From: Oscarella lobularis
Lineage: Eukaryota; Porifera; Homoscleromorpha; Homosclerophorida; Oscarellidae
DNA: 64,000 nt
Assembly (NCBI RefSeq): GCF_947507565.1
Contig: NC_089185.1
Span: forward strand, 2,294,001-2,358,000
Direction: 5' to 3'
Position 1 is the stretch's first letter. The number at the start of each line of letters is the position of its first letter. The notes below the pieces were generated by a model, which worked only from the letters and a program-made list of their open reading frames with translations, did not search any database and was not told where the DNA came from. This document shows, in pieces, positions 44,401-55,700 of this stretch. Both the position numbers and the translations under genes were made by a program.

Positions 44401-47400
44401 TCGATTTGTTTGTTTCGGCGGCAGTTCAGGCTAAACGCTAAGGAGAAGAGTAGTGTACCTGAGCTGTGAATGAGGTGCGGTAGGGAGGCGGTAGGGAGGC
44501 GTGGATAGACGGGTACGGTGAGGGGAGTGTTCTCAGTCTCACAGAAATGAGGCGGCGCGTGCCGTCTGCTTCTCGTAGACATTGTCCTCGCAGACGGCGA
44601 TTACGATTACACCAGATCGGACGACCACTACCGCCGCCTAAACACTCACCACAGTACCAGTCTAAATCGTCAAGACGATTTTTTAAAATCGTCAAGGCAA
44701 AAATCTTCATGACGATTTCGATTTTTATTTATGACGATTTTTGCCTTAACAATTTTTAAAAATCGTTATGATTAAAAATCGTAATGACGATTTTTGCCTG
44801 GACGATTTTGAAAATCGTCATGACGATTTTTACCTTGACAATTTTAAAAAACAGTCATGACGATTTTACCTTGACGATTTTTGCCTTGACGATTTTTAAA
44901 AATCGTCATGATTAAAAATTGTCTTGACAATTTTTGCCTTGACGATTTTTCCAAAATCGCCATGACGATTTTTACCTTGACGATTTTTGCCTTGACGATT
45001 TTTAAAAATTGTCATGAAGATTTTTTCTTTGACGATTTTTTACGATTTTTTAAAAATCGTCATGACAATTTTTGCCTTGACGATTTTTGCCTTGACGATT
45101 TTTGCCTTGACGATTTTAAAAAATCGTCATGACGATTTTTACCTCTACGATTTTTAAAAATTGTTATGATGATTTTTTCTTTGACGATTTTTGCCTTGGC
45201 GATTTTTGCCTTGACGATTTTTCCTTAATGATTTTTAAAAATCGTCATGACAATTTTTAAAAATCGTCAAGGCAAAAATCGTCAAGGTGAAAATCGTCAT
45301 GACGATTTTTAAAAATCGTCATGACGTTTTCAAAAATCGTCAAAGAAAAAATCATCATCACAATTTTTAAAAATTGTCAAGGGAAAAATCGTCAAGGGAA
45401 AAATCGTCAAGGGAAAAATCGTCAGGACGATTTTTAGAAATTGTCAAGGCAAAAATCGTCATGACGATTTTTAATAATGACGATTTTTAAAAATCCTCAA
45501 GGCAAAAATGGTCAAGGTAAAAATCGTCATGACTGTTTTTAAAAATTGTCAAGGTAAAAATCGTCATGACGATTTTTCGAAATCGTCTAGGCAAAAATCG
45601 TCATGACGATTTTTATCATGGCGATTTTTAAAAATCCTCAAGGCAAAAATCGTCAAGACGATTTTTAAAAATCGTCAAGGCAAAAATCGTCAAGGCAAAA
45701 ATATTTCTGCTTACGCATGCGCACTGTAATTCTTTCAACACCACTTTTGCTCGCATCCATGAATTTTCGGGGTTTTCCGCCTGCTGCCTGTCCGCCAACC
45801 TTTTTATAACCCCGCCCTTCGGAAACAAACGGGTATCCCTTTGAGGGGGCCCACTAAAACTCCTGCGTAAAAAACCCACAACATACGGTCTTGGGTTTGT
45901 AGCAGTAAAATAAAATGTAAAGGCGTGATCAATCTGTATGATTGAGGAAGAGAAGAATACTTGATCATCGATGATAATATTCATCATCATCACCATCAAG
46001 TACTGTACCCTTCTCTTTTTTTCCTTCACGTTGCACTCTGCTTTATATTTTACTGTTACACCTGCAATTTCATGCAAGACAAACCGAGACATTTTTCCAA
46101 ACTAAAACTTGTTTTTCCAATACCGACAGAAACCATCTGCAGAAACAAATGACTTTGGATTGGAATCCGTTAACGATGTAAATTTGCGAGTTTGTATGAA
46201 ATGAAATTCATTCTTTCCTTTAGAACGGAGAGACCCTTTTTCTTGTCGCCTGCAAGAAAGGACTTCTGTGTTTGGTCGAACTCCTCCGGGATGTAGGCGC
46301 TAATTTCCTAGCAAAAGATAAGGTTTATAACGCATTGTGAGTTCGAGTAGCGTTCGTTTTTGTATTGTACGCGTATCTAGTTCGGAAAATCGGGTCTTCA
46401 TCTCTGCTGCGAGACTGGGCGCGCGAAAACAGCAGAGTACCTAATAAACGAGCTTCATTTGGATCCCGAAGAGACTGATGATGTACACATACACATCCAT
46501 GCAGTTGCGTAATCTTCTATCATCCAACCTTTATCCCTAGATGAACGAAACGTCTTTGATGAAAGCATGTCAAAGTGCTAGCCTGATAACAACAAAAATG
46601 CTAATGAAGATGCGGAAATGGGATTTATCTATGAAAAATAAGGTTTGTTATTGTTATTCTCAGCTTCGTGCATTTAACTGTGAAAGTTTTATAGGAAGGG
46701 AAGAGCGCTCTGCATTTGGCTTGTAGGAATCTTTTTGGCACTAGAGTCGCGCGATATTTAATCGATCGTGGAATCAATGTGAACGACGCAGATGATGTGA
46801 GAAATTCTCTCATTTAGTAGCCTGTTTTTATTTCATTTGTTAGCGTGGAGTAACTCCGATCATGCATGCTTGTACCACTGGACAATTGTCAATAGTTCGT
46901 ATGATTGCCAAAAAGGATTTGCTTTCTTTGAATCAGAAGACTAGGGTCAGTTCATAACATTATATATTCAGGGCAGCTTTTTAAATGTTTTATCACGTCG
47001 TGTAGAGTCTCCTAAGTTTGCTACACTTAGCTTGCAAATTTGGGCGCCATAGCGTCGCGCAGTTTCTAATTGACAGTAAGGCTGCGCTGCATGAGCGAGA
47101 CGAGGTATGTTGTTGATGACATTCGATTGCAGTAAAGCATTATGAGGTGTTTTATAAAAGCTTTCCTGCACTCCTCTTTCTTATGCGTGCAAAAGCGGAC
47201 TCCTCGTTGTCGCCAATCGTCTTTTAGGAATCGTTGTTTCTGTGGACTATTATGACCTTTTGCAGGTGGAACGCCATTCCACTACTGCGCCAGATTTTTG
47301 ATATGCTCTGGTAATCTTGAATTTTTTTGCAGGAGTGCTTGAGAGACGCTCCGACGCATATTCCTTGCTCTAAAGGCGGATACGTTAACATCGCAAACGT

Positions 47401-50400
47401 TCTTTATTATTATAACTTTAGTAACGATGAAAAATATGTAAATGCTTTTTTCATACTGATTAGACAGATTGGACTCAAAGTTTTCTATTAGTTTCGAACT
47501 TGTCTAATGCTGGCAAGTGAGTGCGGATATCTTTCTGTCGTCAAATATTTGGTCTTTCTCAACTCCTCCCTTGCCTTCGCAAAATCAAGTGTACGATTGG
47601 TAGATGCACTGCCCTAAATATAAAGTCCATGTGTTTTTTTAGTTTGATGATGAAACTGCTTTGCAGCGTGCTTGCGAATACGGGCACACAAGCGTGGCAG
47701 ACTTTTTGATTAGTACCATCTGCGGTGATCTCTCCGCAGATAGCCTTGAAGTTTCTACGTATTTTACCAGTTCATTTGTGTGGTAATCAATTTTTTAAGG
47801 ACATGAAAACTTCTCTTGTTTTCGCCTATGAAAGCGGAATGTTATCAATTGTACGGCAACTCGAATCGAAGGGATGTTCTCTAGATGAAGTAAACCTTGT
47901 GATTTAGTCTAGCGGTAGAATACATTGAGTTTTTGACTAGGATGCCTTGTTAATGGCAGCCTGCAAAGGCGGAGTGATATCCGCTGTAAAGCATGCTGTG
48001 GAACGAAATCGAAGTGTAGTTCAGGTAAGATTTTTATTTGGCAAGTATCTACGGAGGTTTTATAGATGACATCTTCTCTACATTTCGTAGCAGGATGTGT
48101 GGAAATGTTTTAAAGAAGCTTGTACAAACAAAAGGGCCAATGTCGCAGTTTTTCTCTTGAATGAATTCTGTGATGAGTTACTTGCTGAGGTACGTAATTA
48201 TGATCGAAACTTTTGATTTAAATATTTGTATTAGAACGGGAGGAACGCTTTGTTAGTTGCGTGTGAAATGGGTTGTCTTGGGGTTGTCAATCAGCTCATT
48301 GGCCGTTTACCTAATAATGATGCGATTGTAAATGCTGGAAGTTGTTTGGTGTTTACTCTCTGATTTTTTTGTAATCAGGAGGATAAAGCCAATTTTTTAC
48401 TGCTAGCTTGCAGAAATGATCATGCGAATGTTGTTCATTTTCTTCTGGATGCCGGAGCCACCGCGGATGAAGTAAACTATAACATATGTATTATCTGTTT
48501 GCTCATAATGCAATGGTCTTTTTCTAAAAGACCGAGCTATTGAAGACCGCTTGTGAACATAATTTATTGTCAGTTGTTTCTCGTCTTTACGACCGGGGGT
48601 GTTCTCTTGCGGAGAAAACACCAGTAAGAAGCAGTGCTGTTCTGACATGTATAGTTCTAAATTTTGACCGTGCAGCAAGGATATCTACTTCATCTGGCAG
48701 GAGGAAATGACGTAGCTAAATTCCTAATTAAAAAGGAGCCTTTTATGTTGAATGCATTAGATTCAGTAGGTTTAGAATTTGAAATAAAAGGATGCTTGTT
48801 CACGGCTTTTGTTTTTTAGAATGGCAATACTCCGTTGATGACAGCGTGTCAAAAGAATAACGTTGAAGTAGCTTCTTATCTGATTAGAAAGGATTGCTCA
48901 GTTAACCAGAAAAATAAGGTATGTCTAGGACTGGTACTGTGTACCTATTTCACTGGGCACATGTGTTTATGCATCGTTCTGCTACGGGTTATGTCATGCA
49001 TAGTTTCGCTTTAAATAGCAACTTTGAGTTGACAGAATTTTAGGCGAGAAGAAGTGTTCATATTTACAATGTTACACATTCACTGAACATTTAGATCTTG
49101 TGCAAAACACTAAAAGCTCTTTGTTTTTTTGACAGAGTGACGAATCTCCATTTTTGGAATTCTTGGAGCACTGTTGGGCCGACGGCATGTTGGAATATGA
49201 AGCCAAGCGTTTGCTTATGCTATTCATTTCAAAAGGCGCTGATGTCTCCTCTTCCACGAGGGTATTCTAAGTGAAAGAAATAGCGTTCCTTAATTAAATA
49301 AATTTTTGGCAGATCTCAAAGGTGAATGTACTTCATTTGATAGCAAAAAAGATATATCAATTTCATGATGATGAAAATTTTTGCCGATCTTGCCTGGGTA
49401 AAGGTGCTGATCCGAGTAGTCGCAATAAGGCAAGTGATATTTTAGTACCTGAGAGTTAGGCAGAATTTCTCACTAATGTTTGCATGCCTGTATTAATTAA
49501 ACGTGCTGCTGTTGACGTTTTATTACTACTGCTGCTTATCTGCACAGACTGATTAAATTTAGTGGTCTCTAATTAAAACGGCTTTCTTTTATTTGTGTTC
49601 ACTATTTACAGGAAACTAAGCTTCCATACGAATGTGCAGCAGACAGAAACGTTAGGATAATTTTGAAAGAGGCTTGGGTATGTATGCTATAAATCCTCGA
49701 ACCTTGTGATTGTTTTTCACTCTCTTTAGCAAAGAAGTCAGTATTCAAGATTGGAAGACGAGGGAAGAAGGAAGCCTTCTAAGATCAAAGTTAGTCTAAT
49801 CGGCGCGGCCGGTGCTGGCAAGACAACTCTCATAAATTCGCTGCGTCGAAAACGTATTGAAGCAGAGCTCACTCTTGTCAGTGAAGTGCACGTTGACGAA
49901 TCGTCTGATGCGAGCTTACGGACGGCTGGTATTGACATTATACAGGCAACGATTGATGAAGTTGGTGAAGTGGTGTTTTGCGATTTTGCCGGGCAACCGA
50001 ACTTCCATAAAACGCACAGTCTATTTTTCTCGGAATCGACTACTGTTTACCTTCTCGTTGTCAATCTGGAGAAGTCAGAGCAGGAACTTTTTTCGTCGTC
50101 AATGTATTGGCTTTCTCTCACCAAGTGCAGCATCGGATCGTCTAAAAATAATTGCGTTGTGCTAATCGGCAGCAGAGGCGACAAAGTTGACGGTCGTGGG
50201 ATGTTGAGACGGCTGAAAACGTCCCTAAAATCGAAATTTGAGAAGTATTTTGAATTTCCTTCTGAGAACTTTATTATGGACTGTCGTCACTCGTCAACGG
50301 CAGTTATGCACAATTTGCGCCAGCATATTTTAAGGCTGAAGACGGAAATCATTGAGGTTTGAGGATAAAGAATAATGAAACTTACTAAACAACAGGATTT

Positions 50401-52507
50401 TTGTAGAAAGCTCCTGCTATTTTCACCATTGTTGACAAAGTTCAGTCAAGTTTGTTGCCGCAACTAAGGGCTATTAGTAAAGAGCCATCTCCATTGAAAG
50501 CTCTTCGAGATAGCAACATACATCTTCCAAAATTCGTTAGGTATGTCATCATTTGTTCGTTTGCAATGAACGTGTATAGAAGGATTTATAGGGTGAACAG
50601 CGAAGACGGCTGTTTCTTAGAGGAGGTACCACGGATCTTGGCAAGATTTTTTGCGGCGTTCAATATGGACTCGGAAGAAGAAGAGCTTCCTGTACAAGAT
50701 AAAGAACAGGTTTTATAGGTGTCTGAAAGCCTTGAAGGATCAACTTGCATCTTTTTTTTAGCTCAAGGCCGTTCATTGTCGTCAGTTTGTTTCAAAATTC
50801 TTTTTCAGCCTCCTCATTGAGTCAAACGTTTACGAAGGTCTGCAAGAGGAAGTACTTGACCAGTTTTACAAGTACCTTCATGGAATTGGAGAGGTGTTGT
50901 ACGTAGAATACATTTAGATTTACTTCTCACTTTGAATCGTAGATTATTGAATTCGGTGATAACATCATATTGGATCCTTCATGGCTCTGTCACAATGTAA
51001 TCGGTCCGATCATGTCACCAAACACTTTTCCTGTTCGCTTGGAGGGAGTCGATGACGGAGTGGTGACGGCTGAGAGAGTAGAGCATGCTATTCGTCAATT
51101 CAACGATAATCAGAGCTTCTTCTCAATCGAAGTACTAATGCTATTGCTTTGCAGTTTGGAAATCTGCTATCCAGTTCCCAACGAAGAAAGCGTGTATCGA
51201 TTTCCCGCTCTCATAGTCGAACGGCGTCGAGACGAGTTTTGGAAGGCAGACGAAGAGATGATCGTATACGTAGGCCGTCGTCTCGAGTGCCAAGATGAAA
51301 CCGATATCATCGTTCCTGGAACCATTCCTTTTCTTCAGACACGATCGGTCGTTCGTCTTGATCATTCGCCGCTTATTTGGAAAGACGGAATGACTTTGGA
51401 GAAGCGAATAGACGAAATCACAATTCAAGGACTTGTCGAACTGGACGAGGCAGCAAAGGCAATCGACGTTGTCGCTCGTGGTCCCATCGATTCGGAAGCA
51501 GAATGCTTTGCCTTTCTCAACGAGATGCTGAACATGGTTCAGGAAGTGTTGGACGATAGGAGTCCGGGCACGATCACCGGCCACAACTTTTGCCTGAGTA
51601 CGTCGGCGCTAAAAAAGTTTGTGAAGCACCCACCAGCGCACAACCAGTTCCTGATTGAAAAGGCCAAATCGAATGACTCGCCAGTCTCTACGAAAGTGAA
51701 AACGGAGAAATATACTGACACTCTTCGAGAGTTATTGATAGTGCCAACTAATCACTACTGCATGCTACCAGGAAAAGTCAAAGCCGGCCTCCAGAAGACT
51801 TTAAGTAAGGAAAACGCTAATGTACTCGGTAAAGAATTGGGGCTGAAGGCGTCAGAAGTCATAGCTTGTGGGGATTTTTGCAGCGTTCTCCGCTTGTGGG
51901 ACAAGCGTCGCGGTGCTCTGATTTCTGATCTAGTTTGTTGCTTGCGTAAGCACAGCCTGCTGGCTGCGTTGCATATTCTACATTCTGATGCACCCTCCGT
52001 TCAGCTTTCAGATGATGAGGTCTTGACTGCATGACGTCGTTTTACATTCCTAATACTCTTTTTTTTTGTTTTAGGCTATACAAGCAGAAAAGGCTTTCAT
52101 TTCCGGTTGTTCAGGAGGCAAAGATGACGTTCAAGAAGAGAACGTTTTAGGTATGCAGTGCTTAGCTGATATAGGTTCTGCAAACCCTAATTGGTGTGTG
52201 CCCAACTCTAGAAAACCAGGTTGTTGAAGATCGGCACATTGATTTCCTCAAATATGAAGTGATTGGGAACAACGAAGTTTTACATGATTTTGCCAGGCAC
52301 CTTCTTGGCTGGAGTGTCAACAGAGTGGACCAATTTCTGAACGATATGATCGGGAGTACTACGTCGACAAAATTCTTTCGCGTAGTGAAGAATTGGACCG
52401 ACGACAAAGGAGTAAATGCAACCGTTCAAGAACTTCTGAAAGCGTTTGAAAAAATTGGGAAAGAAGGAGAAGCTCGAAGGGTTCTATCTCGATTTAGACA
52501 TAAGTAA
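41451..52507 (+). CDS. ROCO gene D: ankyrin-Roc-COR-Death-Death paralogue with a 3-kb intron insertion
   Basis: Starts MGESSALCGPLSGPAVLF (41451) and follows gene C exon by exon: ankyrin exons from 41658 to about 49675; Roc exon 49736-50356 (GAAGAGKTTL, RTAGI, DFAGQ, GSRGDK); COR linker exons 50406-50900; COR plus first Death domain 50941-52018 (LDPSWLCHNVIGPIMSP; VLGKELGLKASEVIA ... VLRLWDKRRGALISDL); C-terminal Death-like exon to 52507 (LHDFARHLLGWSVNRVDQF). COR and Roc are highly similar to gene C, implying a fairly recent duplication. It is longer than C and E mainly because of non-coding DNA at about 43.02-46.13 kb, in the intron after the ankyrin exon at 42896-42990. No frame break was noticed in the exons checked, but not every ankyrin exon border was verified. 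Confidence 0.8.
43035..43058. repeat. Perfect 10-bp-arm hairpin
   Basis: gtctcggtac (43035-43044) pairs with gtaccgagac (43049-43058) across ctga. It sits at the left edge of the gene D insertion and may be part of a transposon end. Confidence 0.85.
43247..43356. repeat. Direct repeat, two copies about 76 bp apart
   Basis: The segment containing ggaatgctcgtttgcatc and the following taattacc occurs near 43250-43278 and again near 43326-43354, followed by ggct in each case. It is inside the gene D insertion. Confidence 0.85.
44662..45697. repeat. Bidirectional GACGATTTTT satellite array, about 1 kb
   Basis: The array is built from gacgattttt and its complement aaaaatcgtc, joined by short linkers such as gcctt, catgac and aaggc. 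Units run in both orientations, with mostly one strand sense in the first half (gccttgacgattttt) and mostly the complement in the second half (aaaaatcgtcaaggc). The whole block is therefore roughly a long inverted repeat made of short palindromes. Related units fill the TIR element at 19.6-19.76 kb. Confidence 0.9.
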
Positions 52508-52711
52508 ATAATAATGGAGGTTGGGAAGTAAGCCAAGCTACAGCACAAGCTAGCGCTCTGGGAAAAATCAAGGGATTGCGTGCAGGCCTCGAGTGAAAGC
52601 AGGAATCATGTACCAGCTAACGGCACTAGTCTACCAGTCGAAAATTAAAACTAAAAAGTTTTTTCACATTTATTAGCACATAAGCACGCGGTTTTAATTT
52701 ATCCATGCAAC

Positions 52712-52779
52712 TGACGTCATTGATTTGTCATGTGATCGGATGTCAACCAATAGGCTGCAAGTGATGTTTACGCTTCGCT
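52712..52779 (+). promoter_or_regulatory. Gene E proximal promoter block
   Basis: TGACGTCA (52712-52719), CATGTGAT (52729-52736) and CCAAT (52747-52751) precede the ATG at 52780. This is the fullest version of the block shared with genes C and D. Confidence 0.5.
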
Positions 52780-55700
52780 ATGGGTGAATCTTCAGCTCTC
52801 TACGGACATCTCTCCGGACCCGCCGTCCTCTTTCAAGCCATACGAAGCCGGAATTCGATCGAAGTGAAGCGCTTGATCGAGGACCAAGGAGTTGCTGTTT
52901 CCAGCGAAGGGCCTTTGGACGAGACAGACGATGTTGGTCTCATACACGCATTTTTTCGCCAGTGCTCGCGGTGTTATATGCGTAGATCGACGTTTCTGCG
53001 CTTCATTTGGCTTGCTGGCTTAAGTATGAAGAGATCGCCTCAGTTCTGCTCGATTTGGGAGCTGATATCGAATCCTACGACGAGGCACGTGATATTATAG
53101 ATGGAATGAGTAAATAACAGTGATGCAGATGGGAAGTACGCCATTGCTCTATTCTTGCAAACGCGGACTACTTTCAATCGTGAAGAAGCTGCTCGCGAAA
53201 AAATGCAACGTTCTTCTGAGAAACAAGGTACAGTATAGTTTTTAGTTTACTTTATTAATTTATTGGATGGATTTATGATTTTTGTGCAGAAAAAGGAAAC
53301 AGCCCTTCATCATGGCTGTGAAGCGGGGAATGTCGACATTTGTTCTCTTCTTCTTGACAGTGAAGCATGGCTTGATGCCCATGACTTCGTAATTGATAAA
53401 TTGACTCATTATTCATTATTGAATTTTATTTTTGTAATAGTTGGGGAAAACACCGTTGCATTGGGCATGCGAATTCAACAAATTTGATGCTGTCAAATTA
53501 CTGATTGAGCATGGCGCTGATATTGAAGCCCACGATTGCGTAAATAGGTCACGTTACCTCAATAAGTCTGACAATTTCTTATAGTGGAAAAGAACTCCTT
53601 TTTTGACTTCATGTGCGGCTGGAAATGTTGAAATCATGAAGTACCTGAGTGCGAAGGGCTGCGACATGACAGCAACAGCTGACGTCAGTATTGGAATATT
53701 TTCTATTTTCTTTTATTGTAACAAGGTGTGTTTGTTAAAATCTAGGCAGGAGCAGGAGCTTTGCATTTAGCATGTTTGGGGGCTAGAACAGAGGCAATGG
53801 CTTGGCTCGTCTCTGCTGGATTCAATTATCGCGATTCTGGAACCGTAATCAGTATACTAGTACTTGGTAGAGGTCACATGAGACTATTTTGAATTGTAGT
53901 TGGGTTCCACAACTCTTCTTTGCGCATGTGAAGGAGGTCATTTGGATTTAGCAGTAAGTCTCGCAGATGAACACGGTCTAGACTTGGACCAAAGGGGAGA
54001 GGTAGAAAAAATTATGTTGTCTTTGATATAATAATTAATTAAATTGCTTATCGAATAGAACGGAATGACGCCGTTTTTGAGCGCTGTAGTGGGTGGCAAT
54101 TGTAGACTAGTAGAATGGCTACAAGATAAAGAGTGCGAAATCTGGGTCAGAAATCAGGTTGTTAGATTAATTTGAAAAGAACCGGGAAGTAAAATTAATG
54201 TTTTTTGGGAATTGCAGTTCGGAAAATGTGCTCTTCATTTGGCTCTCGAGCATTCGAAGGAGAACGTCTTTTTCTTCTTGTTTCAGCGCTTCTGCGATGA
54301 AGGCATTGGAGCAGGACCGATTGCCAACGTAAGTTTATTTCATTTCTGCTTATAAACTTCTTTAGTTACCGACATATGTTGTGCCACCAGAGACCTGCAC
54401 CACTAAGAAATTATTTCGGACTGGAGTCAGTCAACGATGTTAGTTAGCTCTTATTTCTATTTTTTTTTATTAATTAATTAATTAATTAATTAAACTTATT
54501 TTTGCTTAGAATGGCGAGACTCTTTTTCTTGTCGCCTGCAAAGAAGGATTGCTGCGAGCGGTCAAATTTCTTTATCAAAAAGGCGCTAATATCAGGGCAA
54601 AAGATAAGGTGGCAGAACTCTTTTTTTCTCGTTTAATTAATATCTGCGTGTATGTGCATAGCTTGGAAAATCGGGTCTTCATCTGAGCTGTGAGAATGGG
54701 CACACGCCTACTGCGGAGTACCTGATGGGCGAGCTCAAGTTGAACCCCGAAGAAACAGATTATGTGCACTGGCAGTTGTTTTGTTTACTCGTCTTTTTCA
54801 ACTACGTCTGTAGATGAGCGAGACTTCTTTGATGAAGGCATGTAGAGGCGGTCACATAATAACAACGAAAATGCTACTAGAGTCGCGAATATGGGATTTG
54901 TCTAGGAAAAACAAGGTTTCAAAGTGATTTCTCTCAGCAAAACGTAGTAAACTGTAAGCTTTTTGCAGGATGACCAGACCGCTTTGCATTTGGCTTGCAG
55001 AAATGTTCTCGGCGTTAAAGTGGCCCGTTTTTTAATCGATTTAGGAATCAATGTAACCGATTCAGATTGTGTAAGGAATCCTTTTTAGTCGTCTTCTTTT
55101 ATACATGCTTGTTTTAGAGAGGATGGACTCCGATAATGAAAGCTTGTCTCAGTGGACAGTTGTCAATAGTTCGCATTCTTGCTGCGTTAGATTCGCGGTC
55201 TATGAATCAGAAAAATTCGGTACATAGGGAAACGTTTACATTCAGAATAAATGATTTTTTGCCTAACTATATTAGGATCAGCAAAGTTTACTTCATTTAG
55301 CTTGCAAATACGGGCACCATGGCGTCTCGCAATTTTTGATTGACAGTCACGTGGCTCTTGATGAATGTGATAAGGTAAGTGTTTTTGACATATACTTAAT
55401 GCATGCGATCACTAACCGCACAAACGCAAATTGTCTTAGTTTGACTGCACTCCTTTGATCTATGCGTGCCAAAGTGGGCTTCTTCTCGTTGCAAAGCGTC
55501 TTGTTGAATTGGGTTGTTCTTTGCACTACGATAACTCTATGAATGTAGGACGCTAATTAATTGGTATAATGCGATGATGACCTTTAGTCGTTTGCAACAG
55601 CAGGCAGGTTTAGTAGATTGTCGTTGCCTAAACGGTGGAGGTGCTGCCTTATTACGGTTTCTTGTGAATTCCGGCGTTGATTTCAATCAGAAATATGTAG

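Larger units (their letters stand above)
43024..46130. mobile_element. About 3.1 kb of inserted repeat DNA inside a gene D intron
   Basis: The corresponding intron in gene C (about 34932-34987) is under 60 bases. Here it contains a hairpin, direct repeats, two related GC-rich segments (43.60-43.78 and 44.41-44.67 kb, both with ctaaggag, gtagggaggcgt and gtaccagtc blocks) and a 1-kb GACGATTTTT-type array. The following gene D exon (AAACAAATGACTTTGG..., about 46143) resumes homology. No transposase frame is visible, so a composite of non-autonomous elements is most likely. Confidence 0.7.

Noticed and set aside
44547-45132. Open frames rich in DDFCLDDF repeats
   Set aside because: They are translations of the GACGATTTTT array and not protein-coding genes.
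44662-45697. CRISPR-like array
   Set aside because: Repeats are short, bidirectional and joined by repeat-derived linkers instead of unique spacers, and the genome is eukaryotic.
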